Positions 27,612 through 35,850 of a DNA stretch of 64,000 nucleotides are shown piece after piece. The stretch spans positions 264,038 through 328,037 of the forward strand of contig CAIZHQ010000026.1 in assembly GCA_903932865.1 (NCBI GenBank), given 5' to 3'. Numbering within the stretch: the stretch's first letter is position 1; each line of letters begins with the position of its first letter. Under the pieces are notes generated by a model, which worked only from the letters and a program-made list of their open reading frames with translations, searched no databases and was not told the DNA's origin. A program made the translations under genes and the position numbers. The DNA is from an uncultured Burkholderiales bacterium (GTDB lineage: Bacteria; Pseudomonadota; Gammaproteobacteria; Burkholderiales; Burkholderiaceae_C).

Positions 27612-29294
27612 ATGCCAAGCTTGAAGGTGATGGGGCCTTTGCTGTTGGCGCTGCTGGCGGCCCTGCCCATCGGCGCTGCGCTGTGGGCGGTGGGCGCGCA
27701 AATGCTGGACGCGACCGCTTGGCAAGCCCTCTGGGTCGATCCGCAAACTTGGCGCGCCTGGGGCATGACGCTGTGGACCGGTTTGGCCTCGACCGCGTTG
27801 GCGTGGATCACAGTGAAGCATGTGCTGGCCAGCGGCTTCATTCGCCAACAACTGGGGCGCTGGTTGTCGCTTCTGCCTGCTTTATTGGCCACGCCACACG
27901 CGGCCATGGCCATCGGGCTGGTGCTGTGGCTCTCGCCCAGCGGCTGGGCATTGCGGCTGGCATCGCCGGGACTCACAGGGTTTGACTCACCGCCGCCCTG
28001 GTTCACCACGCAAGACCCGTGGGGCTTGGGGCTGATCCTGGTGCTGTGGCTCAAAGAAGTCCCGTTCTTGCTGTGGGTGGCTGCCACCCAAATGCAGCGC
28101 GAAGACCTGCGCCGCCGCTGGCAAGCCGAATCCGCACTGGCCCAAACCCTGGGCCGCACCCCCGCACAAGCCTTTGCACAAATCATCTGGCCGCAACTGG
28201 CACCGCGCCTGCGCTGGCCGCTGCTGGCGGTGCTGGTCTATGGCCTCACGGTGGTGGACATGGCGCTCATCATCGGCCCCGCCACACCGCCCACCTTGGC
28301 GGTGCTGGCCTGGCAATGGCTGAGCGATGCCGACCTGCTCACGCAATCACAAGGTGTGGCGGCGGCGGGGTGGCTGACGGGCACGGTGTTGGTGGGGGGC
28401 GTGCTTGCGGGGAGACTTGTAGGAGCCGCGCTCTCGCGGCGAATGCTGGGGCATGGCAAGCGCCTGAAGGTGGCTTGGGCAGCGTTCTTGCCCAAGCCAG
28501 GTTGTGTGGGGGTTTGGCCGCCGAATGTCGTTTGGACTCTGATCCTCACCACCTACGCCGCCGTCTGGTTCGCCCTGACCGTGGGCAGTGTCTCGGGCGT
28601 GTGGCCTTTCCCCCAAGTGTGGCCCGAGCTGTGGACACTCAGCGCCTGGCAACAAGTGGCCAGCAGTGCGTACACGGTGTGGACCACCTTGGGCCTGGGC
28701 GTGGCATCGGCCAGTGTGTGTTTGTTGTGGTCGGTGGCTTGGCTGGAGTTGGCCCCGCGCCGCTGGCAGCAGGCCATGCAGCCCTGGTTCTTGTTGCCGC
28801 TGGTCTTGCCATCGGTGCTGTGGGTGGTGGGCTTGTACAGCCTGGCGCTGCACACCCGCCTCGAAGGCCAATGGCTGGGCCTGAGCCTGGCGCACGCGGT
28901 CATGGTCTTGCCCTATGTGCTGCTGGCGCTGGTGCCCGCGTACCAGGCGGTGGACCCGCGCCAAGCCGCCCTGGTGGCCAGCTTGGGCCATGGCCGCTGG
29001 GTGTATTTGTGGCGTGTGAAGTGGCCATTGCTCAAACGCGCCATTGCCTCGGCTTGGGCCGTGGGCTTTGCGGTCAGCGTGGCGCAATACCTGCCCACGC
29101 TCTATGTGGGTGCGGGCCGTTTTGCCACCGTCACCACCGAAGCCGTCACCTTGGCCGCGGGCGCGCAACGCTCGCTCATGAGCGCCTACGCCGCGCTGCA
29201 AATGCTCTTGCCCATCGCCGCCTTTGCGCTGGCCGCGTGGCTGGGCAGGCCCCGCCGATTTGAGAAGATCGCCCCCATGAAAGCCACACCATGA
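27612..29294 (+). CDS. ynjC: YnjC-like ABC transporter permease, two fused halves
   Basis: A 560-residue inner-membrane protein made of two homologous permease halves of about 270 residues (ThiP/FbpB-like layout, about twelve helices). The halves carry EAA-type loops such as AQTLGRTPAQAFAQIIWPQL and AALVASLGHGRWVYLWRVKWP. The linker between the halves (near residues 268-296) is encoded by DNA containing two perfect palindromes, probably an inserted repeat that kept the frame. The stop overlaps the ATPase start by 4 bases (ATGA). It works with the YnjB receptor and YnjD ATPase; the cargo is unknown. Confidence 0.88.
   Translation: MPSLKVMGPLLLALLAALPIGAALWAVGAQMLDATAWQALWVDPQTWRAWGMTLWTGLASTALAWITVKHVLASGFIRQQLGRWLSLLPALLATPHAAMAIGLVLWLSPSGWALRLASPGLTGFDSPPPWFTTQDPWGLGLILVLWLKEVPFLLWVAATQMQREDLRRRWQAESALAQTLGRTPAQAFAQIIWPQLAPRLRWPLLAVLVYGLTVVDMALIIGPATPPTLAVLAWQWLSDADLLTQSQGVAAAGWLTGTVLVGGVLAGRLVGAALSRRMLGHGKRLKVAWAAFLPKPGCVGVWPPNVVWTLILTTYAAVWFALTVGSVSGVWPFPQVWPELWTLSAWQQVASSAYTVWTTLGLGVASASVCLLWSVAWLELAPRRWQQAMQPWFLLPLVLPSVLWVVGLYSLALHTRLEGQWLGLSLAHAVMVLPYVLLALVPAYQAVDPRQAALVASLGHGRWVYLWRVKWPLLKRAIASAWAVGFAVSVAQYLPTLYVGAGRFATVTTEAVTLAAGAQRSLMSAYAALQMLLPIAAFALAAWLGRPRRFEKIAPMKATP
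28419..28498 (+). repeat. REP-like palindromes inserted in frame in ynjC
   Basis: TGTAGGAGCCGCG-CTCT-CGCGGCGAATG (28419-28446; 6-base stem 28425-28430/28435-28440) resembles Pseudomonas/Xanthomonas-type REP sequences that begin GTAGGAGC. A second perfect 10-base-pair hairpin, GGCTTGGGCA/TGCCCAAGCC with a 7-base loop, spans 28472-28498. Both lie in the linker between the two permease halves and keep the reading frame. Confidence 0.65.
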
Positions 29295-29998
29295 CCGACA
29301 CCCTTCAAGATGGCCTGCAAGTTCACATCGAGCGTTTGGGCAGTGCGCGCCAAGCGCTGGTGAGTGGCCTGCACCTGCATGTGCCGCCCGGCGAGATCCT
29401 CACGCTCATGGGCCCGAGCGGCTGCGGCAAAAGCTCGGTGCTCGGGTCAATAGCGGGCACGCTGGCCAGCGTGTCCGAAGGGCTGCAGCCTTTGCAGTTG
29501 CAAGGCTCGGTGAAACTGAATGGCCGCGAAGTGTCACACCTGCCCACCCACCAACGCGGCGTGGGCTTGGTGTTCCAAGACGCCTTGCTCTTCCCGCACA
29601 TGACGGTGGCCGAGAACCTGCTGTTTGCCGTCCCCGTCAGTGACACCAGGGGCACCAGCAGAACCAACGCGCAGCGCCAAGCCCGCGTGCAACAAGCGCT
29701 GCAAGAAGCTGAGCTGAGCGGCATGGGCGAGCGCGACCCGTCCACGCTCTCAGGCGGGCAGCGCGCGCGTGTGGCGCTCATGCGCGCTTTGTTGGCCGAG
29801 CCGCAAGCGCTGCTGCTCGACGAGCCGTTTTCCAAACTCGACGCCGCTTTGCGCGCCCAACTGCGCCCGTGGGTGTTTGCGCATGTGCGCGAGCGGCGCA
29901 TCCCGGTGGTGCTGGTCACGCACGACGAACAAGACGTGGTCGACCCGCAACGCTTGCTGCACTTGCGCGCCACCGAAGAAAGCCCCCACCATGTTTGA
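29291..29998 (+). CDS. ynjD: YnjD-like ABC transporter ATP-binding protein
   Basis: A 235-residue ATPase with Walker A GPSGCGKSSVLG, Q-loop GLVFQDALLFPHMTV, signature LSGGQRARVALMRALL, Walker B ALLLDEPFSKLD and the H-loop LVTHDEQD. All catalytic motifs are intact. It overlaps the permease gene by 4 bases and the next gene by 8, so it belongs to a tightly coupled operon. It energises the YnjB/YnjC importer. Confidence 0.92.
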   Translation: MTDTLQDGLQVHIERLGSARQALVSGLHLHVPPGEILTLMGPSGCGKSSVLGSIAGTLASVSEGLQPLQLQGSVKLNGREVSHLPTHQRGVGLVFQDALLFPHMTVAENLLFAVPVSDTRGTSRTNAQRQARVQQALQEAELSGMGERDPSTLSGGQRARVALMRALLAEPQALLLDEPFSKLDAALRAQLRPWVFAHVRERRIPVVLVTHDEQDVVDPQRLLHLRATEESPHHV

Positions 29999-30596
29999 CC
30001 GCCATGCCCAAACCCTGTTGCGCCCCGCGCTGAACACCGCCGCACGCGGCTTGGTGCGCGCAGGCATCAGCGCCGACGCGCTGACCTGGTTGGGCTTTGC
30101 CATCGGCATGGCCGCCGCCGTGGCCATTGCGCTGCAAGCGTGGTGGTGGGGCTTGGCGCTGCTGCTGGCCTCGCGCTTGCTCGACGGTCTGGACGGCAGC
30201 GTGGCCCGCTTGACTCAGCCCACCGACGCGGGCGGGTTCCTGGACATCGCGCTCGACTTCGTGTTCTACGCCGCTATCCCCTTGGCCTTTGCGGTGGCCA
30301 ACCCCAGCGCCAACGCGCTGCCCGCCGCAGCCTTGCTGGCCAGCTTCATCGGCACCGGCAGCAGCTTTTTGGCTTTTGCCGCACTGGCCGAAAAACGCGG
30401 CTTGACGGACACCGCCTTGCCGGGCAAAAGCTTTTACTTTTTAGGGGGCCTCACCGAAGCCACCGAGACCATCACCGTCTTTGCCGCCATGTGCATCTGG
30501 CCTGAACACTTTGCGGTGTTGGCTTATGGTTTTGCGGGCTTGTGTGCGGTGACGACGGGGATGCGGGTGGGGTGGGGTTATCGGCGCTTGAAATAG
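29991..30596 (+). CDS. ynjF: YnjF-like CDP-alcohol phosphatidyltransferase
   Basis: A 201-residue membrane protein of the CDP-alcohol phosphatidyltransferase family. The catalytic aspartate motif is present as LLDGLDGSVARL...GGFLDIALD, with the spacing between AR and the second half one residue shorter than in PgsA. E. coli YnjF shares this. Such enzymes join a CDP-diacylglycerol phosphatidyl group to an alcohol; the alcohol for YnjF is not known. The start ATG 29991 overlaps the ATPase gene by 8 bases, so the enzyme is made together with the importer, and the imported compound could conceivably be its alcohol substrate. Confidence 0.87.
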   Translation: MFDRHAQTLLRPALNTAARGLVRAGISADALTWLGFAIGMAAAVAIALQAWWWGLALLLASRLLDGLDGSVARLTQPTDAGGFLDIALDFVFYAAIPLAFAVANPSANALPAAALLASFIGTGSSFLAFAALAEKRGLTDTALPGKSFYFLGGLTEATETITVFAAMCIWPEHFAVLAYGFAGLCAVTTGMRVGWGYRRLK

Positions 30597-30716
30597 TGCA
30601 TTTGCCGTGTTCGTAACTTATGGTTGCTTTTCTGAAAATTAAAGACCATCTGCGGTTATTGTTCAGGCCACCGCACAGGTGCTGATTGCCAAGCACCTTG
30701 CACTTTGGAGTTTTTC

Positions 30717-32879
30717 ATGCGCCTTCGTCAAACCTTGTTGTTGCTCTTGCTGGCGTTAGCCATAGGCATGTTTGTGGCGCTGGACCTGGGGCGCTATCTC
30801 AGCTTTGAGCAACTCAAAGCCAGCCAGGCCAGTTTTGCGCAGCTGCACGCCGCGCAACCGTTCACGGTGGCGGCGGTGTATTTCCTGCTGTATGTGGCCG
30901 CCACGGCTTTGTCCATCCCCGGCGCGACCCTCATCACGCTGGCCGGTGGTGCGATCTTTGGCCTGTGGCAGGGTTTGCTGATCGTCTCGTTTGCGTCCTC
31001 TGTGGGGGCCACCCTGGCGTTTTTGGCTTCGCGGTTTTTGTTGCGTGACTGGGTGGAGGCGCGCTTTGGTCAGCGCCTGGCCGACATCCACTTGGGCGTG
31101 AACCGTGAGGGCGGGTTTTACCTCTTCACTTTGCGCCTGATTCCGGTCGTGCCGTTTTTCTTGATCAACCTGCTCATGGGCCTCACGCGCATGAATGTGT
31201 GGACGTATTACTGGGTCAGCCAAATCGGCATGTTGGCGGGCACGGCGGTTTATGTGAACGCGGGCACGCAGTTGGCGCAACTCGACTCGGTGCAGGGCAT
31301 TTTGAGCCCCGCGCTTTTGGGCAGCTTTGTGCTGCTGGGCATATTTCCGTTGATTGCTCACCGTATCGTGGCCGCTGTGCAAAAGCGCAAGGTCTACGCC
31401 CGCTGGGCCGACCAACGCCCCAAGACCTTTGAACGCAACCTGATCGTCATCGGCGGCGGAGCGGGCGGTTTGGTCAGCGCCTACATCGCCGCAGCGGTCA
31501 AGGCCAAGGTCACGCTGATCGAGGCGCACAAGATGGGTGGCGACTGCTTGAACTATGGCTGTGTGCCGAGCAAAGCGCTGATCAAAAGCGCCAAGCTGGC
31601 ACACCAAATGCGCCACGCGTCGAACTACGGCCTGCGCGGTGCGGCCCCGAGCTTCAGCTTCAAAGCGGTGATTCAGCGCGTGCACGATGTGATCAAAGCC
31701 ATCGAGCCGCACGACAGCATCGAGCGTTACACCGGCTTGGGTGTGGAGGTGTTGCGGGGTTACGGCAGATTGGTGAACCCGTGGACGGTGGAGGTGGCTT
31801 TGAACGATGGCTCAACCCAACGCTTGACGGCCCGCAGCATCGTGATCGCTGCCGGTGCCCACCCCTTTGTGCCGCCACTGCCCGGCTTGGACGATGTGGG
31901 TTATGTCACCAGCGACACCCTGTGGGACGAGTTCGCCAAGCTCGATGAAGTGCCCAAGCGTTTGGTGGTGCTGGGCGGCGGGCCGATTGGTTGCGAGTTG
32001 GCACAAAGCTTTGCGCGACTGGGCTCACACGTCACGCAAGTGGAAATGGGCGCACGCATCATGGTGCGCGAAGACGAAGAGGTGAGCGCACTCGCCAAAG
32101 CTTCACTGGAGGCCGACGGCGTGCAAGTGCTCACCGGCCACAAGGCGCTGCTCTGCGAGATGGTGAACGGCGAAAAGACCCTGGTGTTGGAACACGCAGG
32201 CGCAGAGAAACGCATCGTGTTTGACCAACTGCTGTGCGCTGTGGGCCGTGTGGCGCGTTTGCAGGGTTATGGCCTGGAGGACCTGGGCATTCCCACGCAC
32301 CGCACCGTGCAGACCAACGAATACCTGCAAACCATCTACCCCAACATTTACGCCGCAGGCGACGTGGCCGGGCCGTTCCAGTTCACCCACACCGCAGCCC
32401 ACCAAGCGTGGTACGCCGCCGTGAACGCGCTGTTTGGTGAGTGGAAGCTGTTCAAGGCCGACTACTCGGTCATCCCGTGGGCCACTTTCATCGACCCCGA
32501 GGTGGCGCGTGTGGGCCTGAACGAGCAAGAAGCCAAAGAAAAGAACATCCCGTATGAAGTGACCAAGTACGACATCGACGACCTGGACCGCGCCATCGCA
32601 GACAGCGAAGCGCACGGATTTGTGAAGGTGATCACCGTGCCGGGCAAAGACAAAATTTTGGGCGTGACCATCGTCGGTGCACATGCGGCAGACTTGCTGG
32701 CCGAGTACGTGCTGGCCATGAAACATGGCTTGGGGTTAACCAAGATCTTGGGCACCATCCACACCTACCCCACGATGGCCGAGGCCAACAAATACGCAGC
32801 GGGCGAGTGGAAGCGCAAGCATGCGCCACAAAAGTTGCTGGCCTGGGTGAAGAAATACCATGATTGGCGGCGTGGATGA
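30717..32879 (+). CDS. fusion of TVP38/DedA-like membrane protein and flavin disulfide reductase
   Basis: A 720-residue protein. Residues 1-225 form a TVP38/TMEM64 (SNARE-associated/VTT) membrane domain (ALSIPGATLITLAGGAIFG, RLIPVVPFFLINLLMGLT). From about 240 on it is a class I pyridine-nucleotide disulfide oxidoreductase like mercuric reductase: LIVIGGGAGGLVSAYIAAA, redox-active GGDCLNYGCVPSK (Cys277, Cys282), NAD-binding VVLGGGPIGCELAQSF and the dimer domain with GTIHTYPTMAEA. The N-terminal metal-binding domain and C-terminal Cys pair of MerA are missing. E. coli keeps TVP38 relatives (ydjX, ydjZ) next to the ynj genes, so the association is conserved. GGAG precedes the ATG. The substrate is unknown. 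Confidence 0.88.
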   Translation: MRLRQTLLLLLLALAIGMFVALDLGRYLSFEQLKASQASFAQLHAAQPFTVAAVYFLLYVAATALSIPGATLITLAGGAIFGLWQGLLIVSFASSVGATLAFLASRFLLRDWVEARFGQRLADIHLGVNREGGFYLFTLRLIPVVPFFLINLLMGLTRMNVWTYYWVSQIGMLAGTAVYVNAGTQLAQLDSVQGILSPALLGSFVLLGIFPLIAHRIVAAVQKRKVYARWADQRPKTFERNLIVIGGGAGGLVSAYIAAAVKAKVTLIEAHKMGGDCLNYGCVPSKALIKSAKLAHQMRHASNYGLRGAAPSFSFKAVIQRVHDVIKAIEPHDSIERYTGLGVEVLRGYGRLVNPWTVEVALNDGSTQRLTARSIVIAAGAHPFVPPLPGLDDVGYVTSDTLWDEFAKLDEVPKRLVVLGGGPIGCELAQSFARLGSHVTQVEMGARIMVREDEEVSALAKASLEADGVQVLTGHKALLCEMVNGEKTLVLEHAGAEKRIVFDQLLCAVGRVARLQGYGLEDLGIPTHRTVQTNEYLQTIYPNIYAAGDVAGPFQFTHTAAHQAWYAAVNALFGEWKLFKADYSVIPWATFIDPEVARVGLNEQEAKEKNIPYEVTKYDIDDLDRAIADSEAHGFVKVITVPGKDKILGVTIVGAHAADLLAEYVLAMKHGLGLTKILGTIHTYPTMAEANKYAAGEWKRKHAPQKLLAWVKKYHDWRRG

Positions 32880-33631
32880 AGCCGTTTTTGAAATCCTTTC
32901 CTGCGTTGCTGGCGCTGGGCTGGGCCTGGGTTGCCGTGTCAGCTGTGGCGCAAAGCCTCTCGCCTTTGGTGCCTGTCGATGGCAAAGTCCCCAGCCCATG
33001 GCGATTTGTGGGCTTCCCCAAGTCCAAGGCCGACATTCCGGCCACCCGTTTCGAGTTGGCCGATGTGCAAGGCGGGTGGGCGCTGAAGGTCAGCACCCGC
33101 GCTTCATATGGCTCCTGGGTGCACGACCTGTTCAAAGCCAACCCTGGCCGACTGCAATGGCACTGGCGGCTGGACCAGCCGCTCACGGGCGGCAAAGGCG
33201 TGGCCGACATCTTGACCAAAGCCGGAGACGACGCCGCCCTCAAGGTCTGCGTCATGTTTGACCATCCGCTGGACCGCGTGCCTTTTGCCCAGCGCACCTT
33301 GTTGCGCATTGCCCGCAGCGTGAGTGGCGAAGACCTGCCAGCCGCCACGCTTTGCTATGTGTGGGACAGCCTGCACCCCGCTGGCCTGCAAGGCGCCAAC
33401 CCCTACACCCAGCGCGTGCGCTTCATCACCTTGCAAGGCCAAGGTGCGCCATTGGCCCAGTGGCAAACCGAAACCCGCGACGTGGCCACCGACTTTGCCA
33501 CCTTGTTTGCCGATGAGCTGCCTGCTGGGGCCGATGTGCCCAAAGTGCGCGCCTTGCTGATTGGGGCAGACAGCGATAACACCGGCGCTGAAAGTGTGGG
33601 CTGGGTGCGGGGCATTCAGTGGCGACCTTGA
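32876..33631 (+). CDS. DUF3047 domain secreted protein
   Basis: A 251-residue exported protein with a signal peptide (FLKSFPALLALGWAWVAVSA, cleavage near VAQ-SL) and the DUF3047 fold pattern: PWRFVGFPKSKADIPATRFEL, WHWRLDQPL, then ALLIGADSDNTG and VGWVRGIQW. The function of DUF3047 is not known; the fold is probably a beta-sandwich that binds a ligand. ATG 32876 overlaps the stop of the TVP38-reductase fusion by 4 bases, so the two are made together, which suggests a periplasmic partner of that reductase. Confidence 0.85.
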   Translation: MKPFLKSFPALLALGWAWVAVSAVAQSLSPLVPVDGKVPSPWRFVGFPKSKADIPATRFELADVQGGWALKVSTRASYGSWVHDLFKANPGRLQWHWRLDQPLTGGKGVADILTKAGDDAALKVCVMFDHPLDRVPFAQRTLLRIARSVSGEDLPAATLCYVWDSLHPAGLQGANPYTQRVRFITLQGQGAPLAQWQTETRDVATDFATLFADELPAGADVPKVRALLIGADSDNTGAESVGWVRGIQWRP

Positions 33632-33658
33632 GGCGCTCCCTCAGAGCAGCGGCCCGCT

Positions 33659-34423
33659 TCAGCTGTGGCCCAAAGCCTGCGACAGGGCGGCGGCTTCTTT
33701 GACCAACACGGCCCCAAACTGGCGCACCTTGTCCTCTTTGAGGCGGGCCCCTGGCCCGAACACGGCGATGGAGCCAGCCACTTGGCCATGGCTGTTGAAG
33801 AACGGTGCAGCAATGGCCACGGCCCCTTCAATCAAGGCATTTTTGCTGGTGGCATAGCCGCGCTTTTTGATCAGGCGAAGCTCTTGCGCCAAACGGAGGA
33901 TGTCCAGGTTCAGGCCTTCGGCATAACGCTCGATCGCCTCAATCGAGGTGTTGGCATGCGCCAAGATGACCTGGCCACTGGCCCCCAAAACGATGCGCTC
34001 TTGGTAACCCACACCTCTTTTGAAGCTCAGCGCCTGCGGGCTGGGCAACTCGGCCACGCACAGCCGCATGGCGCCTTGCGGCACGAACAAAGCCACAGTT
34101 TCCTGGGTGGCGGCCCACACGCGCTGCATGATGGCTTGGCCCACCGCCGAGACATTCAGACCAGACGACCAGACGTGTGTGAGCTGCCCCACCGCTGGGC
34201 CCAGCCTGAACCTTTGGGGTTCGCCCGTGGACACCACAAAACCCGATTGCACCAGCGTTTGCAGCAAGCGGTACAGCGTGGGCCGACTCAAAGGGACCCG
34301 CTCGAGCAATTGCGCGGCGCTCAGCTCGTGCTCGTTGACCGAGAACGCTTTCAGAATGTCCAAAGCCCGTTCAACGGCTCGGACGCCATCGCCGCTGCTG
34401 GTGCCCATGTCAAAACCCTTCAA
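33659..34423 (-). CDS. IclR family transcriptional regulator
   Basis: A 254-residue regulator with the IclR winged helix (RAVERALDILKAFSVNEHELSAAQL, then LSRPTLYRLLQTLVQSGFV) and the effector-binding domain (GYQERIVLGASGQVILA, RGYATSKNALIEGAVAIAAPF). IclR proteins commonly control aromatic catabolism genes. It is divergent from the Rieske oxygenase gene and converges on the DUF3047 gene, from which it is separated by 27 bases. ATG 34408 is an alternative start. It very likely senses the substrate of the oxygenase or a product of it. Confidence 0.92.
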   Translation of the reverse strand: MKGFDMGTSSGDGVRAVERALDILKAFSVNEHELSAAQLLERVPLSRPTLYRLLQTLVQSGFVVSTGEPQRFRLGPAVGQLTHVWSSGLNVSAVGQAIMQRVWAATQETVALFVPQGAMRLCVAELPSPQALSFKRGVGYQERIVLGASGQVILAHANTSIEAIERYAEGLNLDILRLAQELRLIKKRGYATSKNALIEGAVAIAAPFFNSHGQVAGSIAVFGPGARLKEDKVRQFGAVLVKEAAALSQALGHS

Positions 34424-34451
34424 AACCTTGCGCGTCCCGTGTGTATTGGCG

Positions 34452-34468
34452 TGTCCGCCTGATGGACA
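34452..34468. promoter_or_regulatory. possible IclR operator between iclR and the Rieske gene
   Basis: TGTCC-GCCTGAT-GGACA is a short perfect inverted repeat in the divergent promoter region, of the size and spacing bound by IclR-family dimers. TATCAT at 34473-34478 may be a -10 box for the oxygenase gene. No biochemical support. Confidence 0.4.
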
Positions 34469-34546
34469 ACATTATCATTTTAGGGAAAGCTGCGCAGTTG
34501 AGCACGACTGTGACAGTGACTTATTCAAGCCAAGGAGAAGTTTTTC

Positions 34547-35821
34547 ATGAACAAGGACATGTCTGAAACCCTGATTCGCGTGGGTCCCGGCACGCGCATG
34601 GGCAACCTGATGCGGCGTTACTGGGTGCCCGCTTTGAGCAGCAGCGAAATCGAGCTGGCCGACGGTCCGCAAGTGCGCATTGAGCTGCTGGGCGAAAAGC
34701 TGCTGGCCTTTCGCAACACCGACGGCAAGGCTTGCATGATCGGTGAGTTTTGTTCGCACCGGGGTGTCTCGCTGTACTTTGGCCGCAATGAAGAAAACGG
34801 CATCCGTTGCGCCTACCACGGCGTCAAGTTCGACGGCAATGGCCAGTGTGTGGACGTGCCCTCCAACCCCAAAGCCTGTGCGCACATGCACATCAAAGGC
34901 TACCCCTGCGTGGAGCGCGGCGGCATCGTTTGGACCTACATGGGACCTCCCGACAAGATGCCCGAGCCACCTGAACTGGAGTGGTGCACTTTGCCGGGCA
35001 GCCATGTGTTCGTCTCCAAGCGCCTTCAATACTCCAGTTACCTGCAGGCCATGGAGGGGGGCATCGACACCGCCCATGTGTCGTATGTCCACCGCTATGA
35101 GGTGGACACCGACCCGATGCATCAGGGCGTCAAGGCGCTTGACTACATCAAGGCCGATGGCAATGTGGTGTTTGAAATCGAAAAGACCTCGTTTGGCATG
35201 AGCTTATATGGCCGTCGCATGGGCGAGCCCGACAGTTATTACTGGCGCATCACCCAGTGGTTGTTCCCTTGGTTCACCATGATTCCGCCGTTTGGCCACC
35301 ATGCGTTGGGTGGTCATGCTTGGGTGCCGGTCAACGACCATGAGTGCTGGGCTTGGAGCATGAATTGGCAACCCAAGCAGCCGCTGAGCGCCGAAGAAAA
35401 TGAAGCCATGGCTGCGGGCAAAGGGATCCATGTGGAATACGACGCCCCAGGCAGCTTTGTGCCCAAAGCCAACCGTGATAACGATTACCTGATGGACCGC
35501 AAGGCCCAACAGGAAAAACGCGCCTACAGCGGTGTTTTCGGGTTTTCGGCGCAAGACTATTCTCTGCAGGAAAGCATGGGCGCCATCCAGGACCATGCAG
35601 CCGAAAAATTGCTGCCCACCGACCGTGCCATCGTCATGGCCCGGCGCATGCTGCACGATGCGGCGGTGGCGCTGGAGCAAGGCATTGAGCCCCCGGCGTT
35701 GGATGCCTCCGAGCAACATGTTCGCCCTGCCGGTGTGTTGTTGCCCAAAGGCGATGACCCCATGGTTTGGGCCAAAGCACACTTGGCCAATGGACTGGAC
35801 GAACCGGTTTTTTCGATTTGA
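34547..35821 (+). CDS. Rieske non-haem iron oxygenase, alpha subunit (phthalate dioxygenase-like)
   Basis: A 424-residue ring-hydroxylating oxygenase with a Rieske [2Fe-2S] site Cys69-x-His71...Cys88-x2-His91 (FCSHRGVSLYF, CAYHGVKFDG) and a mononuclear iron site in GGIDTAHVSYVHR. Its size and sequence style fit the single-subunit phthalate 4,5-dioxygenase/vanillate demethylase type, which needs a separate reductase not encoded nearby. AAGGAG lies 8 bases before ATG 34547; ATG 34559 is possible. First gene of a catabolic operon with a Bug receptor and a dehydrogenase, under an IclR regulator. The substrate is probably an aromatic acid, but which one cannot be read. Confidence 0.9.
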   Translation: MNKDMSETLIRVGPGTRMGNLMRRYWVPALSSSEIELADGPQVRIELLGEKLLAFRNTDGKACMIGEFCSHRGVSLYFGRNEENGIRCAYHGVKFDGNGQCVDVPSNPKACAHMHIKGYPCVERGGIVWTYMGPPDKMPEPPELEWCTLPGSHVFVSKRLQYSSYLQAMEGGIDTAHVSYVHRYEVDTDPMHQGVKALDYIKADGNVVFEIEKTSFGMSLYGRRMGEPDSYYWRITQWLFPWFTMIPPFGHHALGGHAWVPVNDHECWAWSMNWQPKQPLSAEENEAMAAGKGIHVEYDAPGSFVPKANRDNDYLMDRKAQQEKRAYSGVFGFSAQDYSLQESMGAIQDHAAEKLLPTDRAIVMARRMLHDAAVALEQGIEPPALDASEQHVRPAGVLLPKGDDPMVWAKAHLANGLDEPVFSI

Positions 35822-35850
35822 CAAACATCCGAAGCACAACAGGAGACAAG

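Noticed and set aside
30611..30640. Fourth SigF-type promoter before the TVP38-reductase gene
   Set aside because: The -35-like TCGTAACTT is present, but the base block at the expected -10 distance is AAAA or GAAA instead of CGAA, so it is not listed as a feature.
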